Assembly: GCA_030844895.1 (NCBI GenBank) | Contig: CM061231.1 | Location: 90,740,706-90,804,705, forward strand | From: Ambrosia x helenae | Lineage: Eukaryota > Streptophyta > Magnoliopsida > Asterales > Asteraceae | Direction of reading: 5' to 3' | DNA: 64,000 nt | Shown: positions 34,054 through 46,529 of the stretch, in pieces | How positions within the stretch are numbered: position 1 is the stretch's first letter | How the letters are laid out: the number at the start of each line of letters is the position of its first letter | Translations under genes and position numbers: made by a program | Notes under the pieces: generated by a model | Seen by the model: only the letters and a program-made list of their open reading frames with translations | Told to the model about the DNA's origin: nothing | Databases searched by the model: none

Positions 34054-34807
34054 CTAACTGAAAACCTTCAATACGCAAGAAATTCGACTGCAGAAGTGGA
34101 AGACATTTGTAATGCGTTTGAGAAACTTGATGTGGCGATTATAGAGGAAGAGCCTACACACACAAAGTGTATAAGAAGATAAAGAAAACACAATTTCATG
34201 TGAAGATGCAATCTAGAAGACAATATGAAGATCTCAGAGGTGGAAAATGATGTGAAACCAGAATCAGATGGTGCCTCAAGCCTATCTGAAGACAGTACTC
34301 ACGAAATTGGAGAAGAGAATGAACATTGTGAAGTGAACAACACTCTAGAGCATGATCTTGAAGATGACTCAGAGGTGAAGAATAATGAAGTATATTATTT
34401 GAAACTGAACTCAAATGACATCTCAAGTGAATTTGAGGATGAGAATTTAGTGCAGAAAGTCGATTCCACGGATAATGTAGTGGTTGAAGAACATTCTGAT
34501 GCAGATGACACTTCAAAGTTCAAACCCATGTGAAGTTGACAATTTTGATATCGAAGAGTACAATTTTTTCTGATAACCTTCTTGAATCAGTTAAGAACTT
34601 TATTACACAGAAGTATGGTAGTTTAATAAACATTAATGTATCAAATAAGCTAATGATATACTACTTAATGCAGGAGTTGATGCTGAAATGGAACATGAAG
34701 GCACTCCTTGTGTTGACTCAGAGATGGTTATTGATAATAACACTGAGAATGCGATCGCTGAAATAACCACAAAGGACGTGGAAGTTAGGCAGATAATCAT
34801 AACTTAA
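34054..34807 (+). CDS. Downstream exons of the split host gene
   Basis: Three open pieces follow. The first is 34054-34181 (LTENLQYARNSTAEVEDIC). The second, about 34225-34533, is a very acidic stretch with EVENDVKPESDG and EHDLEDDSEVKNNE. The third, 34674-34807 after TGCAG, is the last exon and ends VEVRQIIIT with TAA. The protein tail is dominated by Glu and Asp. No domain is recognised. Phases between pieces do not all agree, so exon borders are uncertain or the gene is decaying. Confidence 0.45.
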
Positions 34808-35084
34808 TTCGATATCATTTATACTAGGTTTTTAGAAATATAATACTTAGATGTAGTGGTATTCTATTGTAATTATTAATGGCTAATATAGGAATCAAAT
34901 CCATAGGGGACCAATATAATTGATATGGTAGCGTATTAGGCAGTTAGGAGATACGGTAACTGTCGAAATGGTAGTTTTCCTTTGCATCCGTAATTGGTTG
35001 AGTTTTTGTTGTGTAAATCATATATTGAAGATTTTATTACGTCATATTAGATTTGTCAGCCTCGGGACGCTCCCAGGGTGTAAA
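34808..35084. other. Probable 3' flank of the host gene and a Helitron tip
   Basis: AT-rich with no ORF. At 35058-35088 a GC-rich imperfect hairpin (CCTCGGGA / TCCCAGG) is followed by GTGTAAACTAGT, the form of a Helitron 3' end (CTAG at 35085-35088). Its 5' end was not found. Confidence 0.4.
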
Positions 35085-35088
35085 CTAG

Positions 35089-35722
35089 TATATTAATATT
35101 CCAAAGCATGAAATCGTACATTACACTCAAAGAGACCATCCTTCAACGTGGGTGTGCCACGTGGCATCCTCCTCTTTATTTCAATCCAAAAGTCTTTTTC
35201 TCTCTCATGTTTCATCACAATTTTAAAACGTTAATAACTTTTATATATGAGATTTTTTTTAAAAAAAATATACCAAATTAACGAACGTTTTATTATCTTT
35301 CCAATGAGTACCATACTGCTATACAAAAAAAAACGATTTTTTTTTTTTGGGTTTTGGTCATACAGTTAAAAAACACAATGTGTTCAAGTAATTCGTTAAT
35401 CATGTCTAAGCAAGTTACTAATCATGTTCAAACTTGGAATTATATCTCCATCAAGAACAGAATAGGTTAAAATCACTCATTTCCAAAAAAAAAAAAAATA
35501 GTCACACCTTCAAGACCGCTGCCTCAATCACCCCTGCAATGGTTGTTTCTAGCTCTACTCCTCATCCAAACATACATCTTTTTAATATATATTTTCAATC
35601 TTATTCACATGATCAAAATTGTTGTTTTCTTATATTATAGTACATAAATTTCTATGTTACATCATAACACATATTTTATCACTTCATTATCTATCCCGAA
35701 AAGCTTTCGGGATATAATCTAG
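35089..35722 (+). mobile_element. Non-autonomous Helitron or its 3' part
   Basis: The 3' end is clear: a perfect 10-bp stem (TATCCCGAAA at 35692-35701 and TTTCGGGATA at 35705-35714), then ATCTAG at 35717-35722 followed by T. The 5' boundary is uncertain; no clean TC start was seen. The interior (about 35190-35330, with GTTTTATTATCTTTCCAATGA-like text) resembles 49610-49750, so both derive from one family. No protein is encoded. Confidence 0.6.
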
Positions 35723-36089
35723 TAGCTATATATTCTTAAATTACTTTATATAAATTTTTAAATAACTTAATTCCAAGATTTAATAGTTGAGTGCAAAACA
35801 AGGCTAGTTTTTTATGACTACTCATTAAAACAAAATGATTCTACATGAGGTTAAACATTTACTTTTGGGTAAATGAATTGAGATCATAAATGGGTAGACA
35901 TGTTACATGTTTAGAAACATGCCTAAACAAATTAACCCATATATGACATGATTAACACGTGTCACACCACAAAAATCGTAACGTAAATTAAGCGTGGGTG
36001 ATTTAACGGATGTTGGTGACAGTCTACAATAAGCAAACACACTCACAAACGTGGATACCATAAGATTAAAAGTTAAGTAATTTAGAGTT
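35723..36089. other. AT-rich stretch, nothing recognised
   Basis: No ORF with a known domain and no clear repeat borders. Confidence 0.3.
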
Positions 36090-36473
36090 AATGGCCAAAA
36101 TCGTCCATGAGGTTTGTCCAGTTTTGCCACATCAGTCCAAAATATTTTTTTTACATCTGGGTCTTTCAGGTTTACGTTTTGTTGCCACAATCGTCCCTGA
36201 CACTAACCTAGTTAAATATTGTCGTTAAGTTGGAGGGTTTTTATTTGACTTTTTGGCTGACCCTTTATTTTTTAATATTTTTTATTTAATAAGTGGGACC
36301 CACCTCCCAACCTTCTTCTACCTCTAGACCACCATTGACCTATGAAACCCTAAACCACCACCGACCACTTTCACCACCAGCCACCAACTAAGCCACCACT
36401 GACCACCATCAACCAAGCACCACCAAACCATCACGACGCCATCAATCAAACACCTAAAAACCAACACGACACC
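36090..36473. repeat. Dispersed repeat with AATCGTCC words and a CACCA-rich tail
   Basis: It begins TTAATGGCCAAAATCGTCC and has ACAATCGTCCCTGACACTAA-like text. I remember this phrase from many plant genomes as part of a widespread non-autonomous repeat. The tail at 36300-36470 is rich in CCACCA words. There are no coding features. Confidence 0.4.
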
Positions 36474-36967
36474 TGTCACGCCCTTGTAGGACCGGATTTC
36501 AATCAATTAACGTTTAATCAGCATGATATATGAACCGTCAGGTGCAGAAACCCTAACGATCAAGCAAAATGATAAAGATCGATGTCAAAACACGTAAAGA
36601 TTCATTTTCAATATTTCGATTAATCATTAACTTGTCAATAATCGTTATAGACTCGATCAAAAATAAACACACACTTCTAGGTGTAACTGGACAGGGTTTG
36701 GGCACTATGGAACACAGAACAACTGATAATAACTGATAATAACCGTCACCCAAACCACCTATATATAGACCTATTTGGTTCGTGCTTGCGTGGGTCAGAA
36801 CCAGTTGGTTCGACCTTGCATTACCTCGAATGAAAACTTTATGTTTTCATTCGTGCCTTCGTAATCCCGAACCAAATTCTAAAACATGAACTATAAAATA
36901 CAAACGGCATTTTATCAAACTAAACGACCCGAAAGCTACAGACATATATATGAAATATGCATCTACA
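36474..36967 (-). repeat. 3' LTR of the second Sirevirus
   Basis: 494 bp with TG...CA ends. It contains a TATATATA-type box (about 36764-36772) and repeated GGTTCG/TCGAATGAAAAC words. The polypurine tract on its right side fixes minus orientation. Confidence 0.75.
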
Positions 36968-36996
36968 GACTCCCCCTTGTCTGTAGCTAGGGTGTT

Positions 36997-38314
36997 TCAC
37001 TTGTTCTTGTTCTCTCTCTGCACAAACTTCAGTTTTTCTTTTTCCATCTTTGTCTTTCCTGCTTCTTTTTTAGTCTGAATTTGCTTTCTCAACTTCAACG
37101 AATACTTTCCCAGCAACCCTTTGTAATCATAATCCGAATGAATCTCGAATGCAAAACAAAATTTAACCACAGCCTGAAATTTCCACGCTTGCTCGATATC
37201 CAAAGCATCAAAGTGAATTGGATTAAAATACAAAGTCTCAATGTCATTCCTCGAGCAGTTGATTAACCACATCAGATCAAAATTCTTAGCTTCTTGCAAA
37301 GCTTTGATTTGTCTTCGTTATCCATAACTATCCCCGCTTCATCAGCTCCCCAATCGTAATACCAGAAAGCAAAGTTTTTGCTTATGTCTTGTTCCATTGC
37401 ATTAAAGGAATTCTCTTCCTGCAAGTTGGTGGTTTGTAATTCAAAGTAACTAATGGAAGGTTATTCGCTGGATTACTCTTCTTGTGAACTATACAATGAG
37501 GATATTGTGGTTTGAATGCACTTGTCAAACTTTCACGAGTCATCTTGTCCACCATCCATTCTATCAAACCATCTGCACCAATCAGCCTATGTCTGCAAAA
37601 ATCTCGTATGGCCCAATATGGAAGAGTCTTGACATCGTGAAAATGACTGAAATATAGAATGCCCCTCTCATACTTGGTACCGACACATCTAAGCTGAGGA
37701 AAGAATTTCCAACATATCGCTCTGCCCTTGAACATCTGATTATGGTAGCGATAGAATTCTCCCTGTATTGGTGGTAACGGGCGTTTATCTGACTCTTCAC
37801 ACAATCGTCTAATCTAGTTCTTCAAAGAATCCGATTTCTTAGTAACATCTAAATTTTCATCATCAGAAAAGATCTCATCAATAACGTCTTTTCCTTTCTA
37901 ATCTGCCACCTTCTCAACTTCACGCAAGATTTGATCATCAACAAATTGAACGCTAGTGTTATCTTTCATGTTATAGTATTCCAGATACTCTTCGTGTGAA
38001 ATATCTTCTATCTCGATTTCATCAAAATCGTTCAAATTTGTATCATCTGAATGCTTTCCTGGTTCAACAACTCGTATGTTCGGTATTTCTTGCTTTTTCA
38101 TCAAATCTTCTAAAGTAATACCAGCTTGTTGAACAACGCCTTCAAAAATTTCTCTGGTAATTGCGGCGCTGACTTCACCATCTTCCAGTTCAGGATCGCT
38201 GACTTCACCATCTTCCAGTTCGGGATCTGTGAAGATAGTCAATGATGCCTCGAAAAACTTCATACTTATCATCAACTTCCCCCAGGTATGCACAATTGTT
38301 GTGTTTGCATTCAA
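36997..38314 (-). pseudogene. Env-like region of the second Sirevirus, 3' part
   Basis: Open minus-strand pieces lie at 36997-37299, 37382-37804 and 37898-38314. The middle one has FYRYHNQMFKGRAICWKF and a Cys/His-containing tail. 38158-38227 encodes a duplicated ten-residue unit (DPELEDGEVS twice) from a 33-bp-scale tandem duplication. I recall similar proteins only as hypothetical ORFs of composite-family retroelements. The frame is broken at least twice. Confidence 0.55.
38158..38227. repeat. Two-copy tandem duplication in the env-like region
   Basis: GCTGACTTCACCATCTTCCA-type unit repeated once with near identity; it stays in frame and duplicates an acidic decapeptide. Confidence 0.8.
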
Positions 38315-38661
38315 ATTTTAATTCTACCATTTCTACACAGACAAAAACAATAACAAAAGTTCATTAGAGGGATATTCGGATTAAACATGAAAATTTTTAA
38401 CATTTCAGTTTTTCATTCGACCTTTCGTGAGTTCGAATGAAAAATGATAAGCTCGAATGAAAAAATTTGAATTTCATTAGTACCCAAAAAGTTACAAATG
38501 AAACTGGGACTTAATTTGAATTTTCAATTTGTTGAAATTGGCTGATTTAAACCATGAATTTTGTTTCTTTTTCTTCTAAAACAGACGTACAAAAATTTCC
38601 ACCATTAATTGTCATTAATAAACCATTATCGATTGTTTTCAAATAAAATTAGGGTTCGGTT

Positions 38662-39312
38662 TGTGACACCAGTCAACGATCCATGTCAACACCCATACAC
38701 ATTTTACGTATTATTGTCATTACATGTGCATAATTAGACCCTTTGCACACACTATACCCCCCAGGCTGGTAAAGCATGAGTTGATGAGGAAACTCGATAT
38801 ATTATCCGTTTATGTATACAACACACAGACTATACAACAAAATTGGCGTTGAACAGTAAAGCCAATCACGCGCTCAACAGAGAGCAACCGGATACCCGAT
38901 TACCACACTTGTACAAAACAACAATACACGTGACAATATTCAAAGTGGAAACTTACACAAACCACCCGAACCCGAATAATCACAAAGTGTTTTATGAGGT
39001 TACTACCCACTAACACATGTAACTCCTCACTAACACACACATATAGATCACAAATATTATCATGTTTTAGCATCTAATAACATGTGTTCATGACTAATGG
39101 AAATCAATAAATGTTAATATCGTCATCAAAACACATACATACAAGTACACAATCACTCGACTATCTACCTAATATAAACAACTCGTATGTTCAATGATAT
39201 ATATATATATATATTCGATTACAAAGGCCCATGAACAAACACACTTGATAAGTGGAATGATCCATATCTAGATAACCAAGTAAACTTATCATGGAATTGG
39301 ACAATACAATGG

Positions 39313-39345
<33 letters not shown>

Positions 39346-40311
39346 CACACACGGCAATACATACATATATACACTCACCTTGTTGTCTTGTCTCTCACTT
39401 ATACACATATACACTACACATCCCTATGAGAAGTTTGAACTCAAAATGGAACCTTCCTCTCTTTGTTTCTTCTCGGCCAAAACCCAAGACCCAAACACAC
39501 CTTTGTCTCTTTCACCATCTTGCTAGTTGTCACCTTACACATGGGAATTATCCTTTGAACTTGAGCACCTATCAAACTAAAGGGATTATGGAACAATAAA
39601 CATCAATCAAGTGATGACAAATACATGTTCTTGGACAAGTCGCTATTACCTCTATAAACCATATACATTTCGGCCGATTCTACTCAAGAGCATATGACAA
39701 AGATTGATCATCACATCCACACTTGCGCATGATGTAATCGACTAGAGCAATGATGATGTAATGTAATGGTTTTCACTTAATTAGACACGAAGCCAAAGTG
39801 ACCCACCCTCCTATACAAGTCAACTATTCCTACTAATAAGCTTCTAACCATAATCGGCCAAAGATGGGAGGAATGCATGACACAAACTTATACTAATCTA
39901 GGCATAAGACAAGAATACAATACCATTTCCCCATGAATGATTCTTACCCCTTTTGTGACTTTATAATCAGCTGAAGACATGAGGAGGACAAGAGATAATG
40001 TGTTGTCAATGTTAATCACCAATTAGTGCCTTGTTTTTCTTATTATATCCCAACCATAGAGATTAGCATACCATGTTTGGCTACCTCCCTTGCAATCGGC
40101 CGTGTATAAATAGAGGACCAAGGAGGAGTGTTTTTCACACTATCACAAACCCACAACTACTTGATTTCTTCAGCTCTCCCTAACCTCTTTCTAAACTCGA
40201 CCCCAACACCATCGAAGTTAGAATCTAGGAGCTCACAAGAATCGCAAAGTCCTATCTCACTTCAAGGTAAGTTATAACTATCCACAATGCCTAATTCTTT
40301 TTATAACACTC
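38662..40311 (+). mobile_element. LTR-like insertion in the second Sirevirus
   Basis: It starts TGTGACACCAGTC and contains a TATA box (TATAAATAGAGG, about 40105-40116) followed by a CACACTATCACAAACCC-type leader. The flanks CGGTT (38657-38661) and CGGTC (about 40311-40315) match at four of five bases, supporting one insertion event. The right end reads ATAACACT, not a canonical CA, so it may be a truncated LTR or the border may be a few bases off. It holds (TA)n and (CA)n(TA)n tracts at 39198-39215 and 39312-39350. No protein is seen. Confidence 0.45.
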
Positions 40312-41000
40312 GGTCTCATTATGATTACCCGAACCTTCAACTTTGTTCCTCAATGATCTTCTCAAGTGGATTAGGTGTACTAACACCAGTGGCCGTGGGA
40401 TCAGTATCCTTCACTGTTTCTGCTTCAGAATCCCAAACTGCATCCTCTTCAATTTTTTCTGAATCTTCATCAATCAACAAAGTCTTTGTCTTTGCTTTGC
40501 TTTTCACAACTTTCTTCATCTTTTTTTCCAAGACTTTCTCTTTCCTTTGCCTTTTGACTTTGCACCCTTGTTAATCACCTAACGTTTTCCTTAGCACTCT
40601 TATCAACAGGAACCAATGGACTATCCGAATCAGAATCACTCGTCGGATGTCTAACAACATCCTTTCCAGGATCTGTGTAAGCAACTATGCTAAGATGACC
40701 AAACAATCTTTTGTTAGGCGGCTTCTCATCTTCTTGCCTTGCCTTTATACGTTCTCATCCTGTTCAACGTCGTCTCCTGATTAACCACTTGTAAGTTGTA
40801 ATGCATCTTTTATCAAATCTGGATACTTAGCGTCAAAGATCATCTGTAAGAATCTCGGGTACATGATAAACTTATCAATCTTTAAACCTTCAAATACTTA
40901 CTTCATATGGCTAAAGAGTGGGTTAGAGAGAATTCGTCAGGAACAATAAAACAAGATCAAAAATCAAAATGCAAAACAGTGGGTTAGAGTGAATTTGTGA
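40312..41000 (-). pseudogene. Env-like region of the second Sirevirus, 5' part
   Basis: The minus-strand piece at 40337-40531 encodes a Lys/Glu-rich segment (KKVVKSKAKTKTLLIDEDSE) with acidic flanks. The frame is broken on both sides. It is the part of the env-like ORF lying beyond the LTR-like insertion. Confidence 0.45.
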
Positions 41001-42279
41001 AAAGTGAATAGTATGAATGGGTTCGAATTTACAGATCTGATATATATAAGCATGTTTGGTTCGACCTTTACAGGTTCGAATGAGCTAAAAAGATGTTGGT
41101 TCGACCTAACAAAAGGGCGAATCAATATCTCTCGGGGTTCGAATGGAAATTGTGAACTGTCCCACAAATGTTCGTTCGACCTACCGAAAGGTCGAATGAA
41201 TCATTTGGAAAACTGATTTTTACCAAAATTTCCAATTCGATCCACGTTTTGACATTTTCAAACTTCTAAACATTCAAATTCTCAAAATTTCTGTTTTTAA
41301 TGATACAAAACTCAGATTGGCTCGTCAAACTTCAGAAAAGGATCATCATCCAACATCGTATAAAATAACACAGAAATGAAAATATTTCGGATTTTCTGAA
41401 ATTTATACTAAAACATTGGTTTCCTACACATTTCAACGTGTTTTAGCTACAAAGTTACAATGATTCATTGGAACGGGTGGGAACCAAAATTTATGCTAAA
41501 ACATTGATACGCGTTACAAGGAATTTTGCACAAAGATTCATTGTAACGCATGATTATGCTATTGTTATCCGTAAATTACAAGGTATGAGGTACACAAGTG
41601 TACAGGTCAGCAACTTAATGCTACAAAATAACTTGTGCACTCTACCAGGTGTGGGCTTATATTAATCATGATTTGCATCATTTATTCGATATGATGCATA
41701 AGATAATCTCTGATTATCATAATACATTTCAAGTTCCTCGTTCGGTAACTTTAGGTTTTGGCATTAAAGCTCTTTTGTTAAGATCCCCTGACTGAATCTA
41801 GGTCCGTAAATCAATACGACAAAAGATTAGTCAGGCCATGCCCATATAACAATCAGCATAATGACCCGAAACCTCCGATTGTGGGAAACCCTATCAAACG
41901 AAATTACGGTACTAAGACCATATGCCCATGAGGTGTTCATCCACATAGAAAGTAGTTTGTTATGTTTGTATCACTAATGCACGCATCAATAAGTCTACGA
42001 AGCCTATCAGCACATCACACAAAGTCAACACATATCAAGTATTTGACTTTACAATACTTTAGCATGCGAAAGATCCTCACCGATGTACTATCATTTCCTC
42101 TTTTTCTCCAAGAAAAATCATTTTGGGATTTTCTGATTTTTATAACTATTTCAAATTTTCAAATGTTTTTAATTTTTCTGGAATAAAATGCTGCCCCTAA
42201 AATTTAAAACATATTTTTGGATTTTTAATTGTTGAAATAAAAAAAAAAACAAAAGAAATTTGAAGAACCGATGAGGATA
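41001..42279 (-). other. Spacer between pol and the env-like ORF of the second Sirevirus
   Basis: No ORF with a domain is present. 41060-41200 contains alternating GGTTCGACCT and TTCGAATG words, also found near 36780-36850 in the LTR and at 38400-38460. TATATATAAG near 41040 read on either strand could be a TATA box for an env-like transcript. Confidence 0.4.
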
Positions 42280-43680
42280 TTAATCCTGCCTTTCCATAAT
42301 ACCGTTAGCTTTTAGTAAAAATTCAAATCTTGATTTGTCAAAAGCTTTGGTGAAAAGATCAGCTCTCTGATAAACAGTGTGGATTTTGACCATGTCAATC
42401 AAACCTTTAGCATAGCAATCACAAATAAAGTGATATCGTATTCGGATATGCTTAGACTTAGAATGATTAACAGTGTCTTTAGTGAGTGCAATAGCTGCTT
42501 CATTATCGCAATGAATGGGGGTTTTAAGAAATTGCAAATCGTAGTCGCGAATCTGCTGTTGAATCCAAAGAACCTGTGAACAGCAACTAGAGGCTGACAC
42601 ATATTCCACTTCACATGTGGATAATGCAACTGACGTCTGCTTCTTGCATTGCCAGGTCACAAGCCTGCTCACCAGAAATTGACATCCAGCAGTTGTGGAT
42701 TTGGCGTCAATATCACAGCCACCGAAATCTGCATCACTAAAGGCAATAAAGTCAAAGTTATCATCATTAGGATACCATAACCCGCGTGATGGATAACCCT
42801 TCAGATAACGTAGAATTCTTTTGACTGCTGTAAAGTGACTCTGTTTCGGCTTCGATTGAAATCATGCATAAAGACATGTGGCAAACATTATATCCGATCG
42901 GGAAGCGGTCAAATACATTAACGATCCAACGATGGCTCGATACGTTTAGGGGTCGGTAAGCTCCCCCTTAGCATCAACTCCAATCCCGTGATTGGGTTGT
43001 ATGGGAGTGTCAATTGGCTTAGAATCCTCCACCTGGAATCGGCTCAGGACTTCGATACGTATTTTGTCTGGTAGATGAAGATCCCCGATGGCAATTGATC
43101 AACTTGCAATCCAAGGAAGAACTGCATTTCTCCCATAGAGCTCATCTCAAATTTTTCCTGCATGACCTTTTCGAATTCCCTGCACAAAAGTTCATTAGTA
43201 GAACCAAATATAATGTCATCAACATAAATCTGTACTAGAAGCAAGTCACCCTCGGTTCGTTTCATGAACAGGGTACAATTAACTAGTCCTCTTTGAATCC
43301 TTTGGATAGAAGATATGTGCTGAGCTCCTCGTACCACTGTCTCGGGGCTTGGTGCAAACCATACAACACTTTGTTTAGCTTGTAGACCTCATCCCAGTGG
43401 ATAGGATCCTCAAAACCCGGTGGTTACCCGACATAAACTTCTTCCTTTACCACAACATAGAGAAAAGCACTCTTAACGTCCGTCTGATACACCTTGAATT
43501 TCATATATGATGCATACGCAAGAAACATTCGAATTACTTCAATACATGTAACCGGTGCATAGACTTCATTGTAGTCAATTCCCTCTGTCTGACGAAAGCC
43601 TTGTACCACCAATCGAGCTTTGTTCCTTACAATAACTCCTCTATCATCTTTCTCGCACTTAAACACACATTTAGAACTAC
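42280..43680 (-). pseudogene. RT and RNase H of the second Sirevirus
   Basis: On the minus strand 43675-43424 encodes the RT start (NKARLVVQGFRQTEGIDYNE, then KSAFLY). 43337-43044 has LVQIYVDDIIFGSTNELLC with the catalytic YVDD, and 42672-42280 has RNase H (LSTCEVEYVSASSC, SKHIRIRYHF). Frame breaks lie near 43420, 43340 and between 43044 and 42672. The RT is truncated upstream of about 43675. Confidence 0.82.
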
Positions 43681-45955
43681 AAAAAAAGAAAAAAAAATGC
43701 AAACTTTTAGCTATAATTATATAAATTAGCATAGAAACTGCATATAGTAACAAAAGAGCCATGTGAGCAATTCTTTTGAGTTATTCACATGTACTGACAC
43801 TTGAAAACATGTTGTTCAAATTGTTCAATAGCAGGACCATATTACTAAGACTTCTTGAAATTCACTATAAATATGCCTATGACGAAAATGCTCAAGATTT
43901 TGGAAAAGTGAAAAAAATAAAAAATGTGAAATCATACATACACACACTTTAGGTGGCCTTAGTAAAAAATATTTAACTTTGGCTTAACTCCACATACATA
44001 CACCATCAAAAAATAATTTCTTTTTATTGTTAATGATAAAAAGGAAGACTTACCTTAAGATGGTGACATGTTTTAAAATCATAATATAGAAGCCATGTTT
44101 CTTTCACCACATTCAAAGATGATTCACCACCTACAGGGAAGGCAATGAACATGGACCTGTAACAGCGAAGATAAGGCTTTTCAATATATGAATTGGCAGA
44201 ATTACTACATTAATATTGGTTGAATTAAAGGATGGATGTCACCAGAAAATTTGAACAATTGAGATAATCTAAACATTTGTTGTAAAATATGCAATCAGTA
44301 TAGAGTTTATCTTTAGAAGAAAAAAAAAAGCATCAAAGAAAAGTTTACACTAAAAAGGCCAAACTGCACGAAATAAAAACAAACTTGTGCCATAAAGTTA
44401 ATCGACTAGATCTAAAATCATGTCCTAATGGCATTAGAAGAAACCTTGGATAAGGTGAATCACTTTCATAAGTAGAAACTTCATGTGATGATTGAGATAG
44501 GCCTTAGCTATTAACATCTTGGCATCTGAAATGACCTTTAAAATTGTATCCTGCATATGCAAAAAGGCATGAGCATTATCTTAAAGTACTAGTTTTTTCT
44601 ATGTTTATTATTCTATTCACTTATTCAAATATACAAGTAATGACCTAGTGCTTTCCTTAAAATTACTAGAACAGTGGCTTTCAAATTGTGGTTGATGATG
44701 ACCCGGACACCTGCTCAAATAATGACCAATTCAAATTATCATAAGATATGCTTGTTTCATTCCTACATAACGAACAGTAGCCAAGAAATATAATTATCCC
44801 AAATATATATAAAGTAAAAAACTTCTATAAGCTATGATTATTAAACACAATTAGGATGACAAAACTCATGCATTATATATTATCACACATCAAAGGTTAC
44901 TTAAGAGTATTTAAAAGTACTTTGGATGGCCTTTGTTATATATACTTAAAGAGAAATTTTTGTGGCTCAACCATTTCATATCCAATTCATTCTTACGACA
45001 CCCTATGCATTATGTAGTTTATAAAATGAAACCTATTTGGGATACATTTGAAAGAAAATAATTTAATAAAAAAGCGATTGCCACCCTTGTTTATCAACAA
45101 TCACATGCCTGATGCCTATGAGATTTAGTTAAGCAAAATATGAAACTTTTTTAGTACTAACCTTAACCTTGTTTGGCCGTTCCAAATATTTCTTGCAAAG
45201 CCTGCAACATATCACAAATAACAGTTCAAGATTAGATCAATTACACATTGACATAGTTTAAGTAGTTACAACATAACTCAAACTTGAGGTAAAAATAGGC
45301 CAAACATGTATTTAAGGAGACCAATTATACAGATACCTCCAATTTATCGACAAGTATGAAAAAATGATACATAAAAATAACTAGTTATGGATTTACACTA
45401 AAGGAAATAATATCTGATGCCTAAAAGTTGAATATTAACATCATTTTGACCAAGAGAAACTCTAGTCCTATAAGCCCTGTTTAAATTTGAAGTCGCGGCC
45501 ATGTGTGCATCCTCTCGTAACCTAAAATTAATCATGTCATGAACCTACATGCATAACCAAATTTACAATTAGTGTCAAATAAAATTACAAAATAGATATT
45601 ATTAAAACAATAGTCCATATATATTGAACAAAATATCTTAGTAAATTTAATACATTAGTCCATATCGTTGTGGTTGTAGTTGAACCAATTCTTGGGGATA
45701 TTTGTAGTCAGAGTACATGAGGTCAATCGATGATGAATCGGGGCAAAATTCATCGCTACTTATGGATTTGGGGTTAAGAATATGAATGATAAAAAAAATT
45801 GGTGTAGGATACCATAAGGTAATAAGAATCAATTTTTGGAGCAGATACAAATTTAGGGGAAAGTAGTGAGCGGGAATATGAATTATTTAGGGGGAATTTT
45901 TAGTTTTGAGATACTTAAAATAAATATAGTTTAAGATAAATATAGTAAGATAATA
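43681..45955 (-). other. Stretch with scattered exon-like fragments
   Basis: Minus-strand segments bounded by AG and GT occur at about 44047-44160 (SMFIAFPVGGESSLNVV), about 44440-44552 (DTILKVISDAKMLIAKAY), about 45170-45207 (LCKKYLERPNK) and about 45440-45520 (RLREDAHMAATSNLNRAYR). They look like real exons of one or more host genes, but I cannot name them. There is no start or stop context. It may be a relic gene or captured sequence. Confidence 0.35.
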
Positions 45956-46529
45956 GGGGAAGGTTCAATTGAGAACTCATAGATAGGGAGAGAACTCAAG
46001 AACTCCTTAAACATAGGGGTATTATTGTCAACTATTTCAACAAACCTCATTACCTAATATACAGCCCCAATTGAACCTTATAGAACCCTACACAATTTCT
46101 AATGTGCAGATCAATGAACCAATCAAGAATATATATCATATGATCATATAGCTCAAATCATCTATTTAACTCTTCTGCATTGGAATCGAATCAACATTCA
46201 ACAGAATCTGTTAACAATGACGATTGAAGGGTTTTTTTTAATCGCACATATGTGTGTATGTCATGATTAATTGTATGATTTTGTTGTTGTTGTTGTTGTT
46301 ATCTTCTTCGTTAATTAGGTCATACATCTTCATCTAGTTCAAACAAATATACAATAAACATGGATTCTTCATCATGTATGGAACATAATTGAGGAAAACA
46401 ACCTATATTGATATATGATATTGCAGAATCTACATCAAACATTGCTTCTTCTTATTCTACATGTATCAAATCCACTTAAGATGATACAAATTTGTCTGGC
46501 ATCGAACATGGAGGTATTTGATTCAATAT

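Larger units (their letters stand above)
14496..34807 (+). pseudogene. Unrecognised host gene for an acidic protein, split by a 17.7-kb retrotransposon
   Basis: Exon-like segments with plant splice sites lie at 14496-14545 (possible ATG exon), 14739-14814, 16057-16198 joined to 33879-33984, 34054-34181, about 34225-34533 and 34674-34807 (TAA). Exons 14739-14814 and 16057 onward join in phase to give ...TATYGVYVDKSLTRRSKQ. The later part is rich in Glu and Asp and lacks a domain I know. The Sirevirus sits inside the exon that ends at 33984, and the reading frames on its two sides differ by one base. The first exon does not join in phase to the second, and the 34054 exon does not join in phase to 33984. 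So either the locus is decaying or my borders are wrong. Confidence 0.5.
36474..43680 (-). mobile_element. Second Sirevirus, minus strand, 5'-truncated
   Basis: Its 3' LTR is at 36474-36967 (TGTCACGC...CATCTACA in plus reading), next to a polypurine tract read on the minus strand (about 36968-36985, AAGGGGGAGTC). Moving right come an env-like region (36997-41000), a spacer, RNase H (42280-42700) and RT (43044-43680). Gag, protease, integrase and the 5' LTR are absent, and the RT is cut at about 43680. An LTR-like piece is inserted at about 38662-40311. This is a separate copy from the 16-34 kb element, with different LTRs. Confidence 0.82.
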
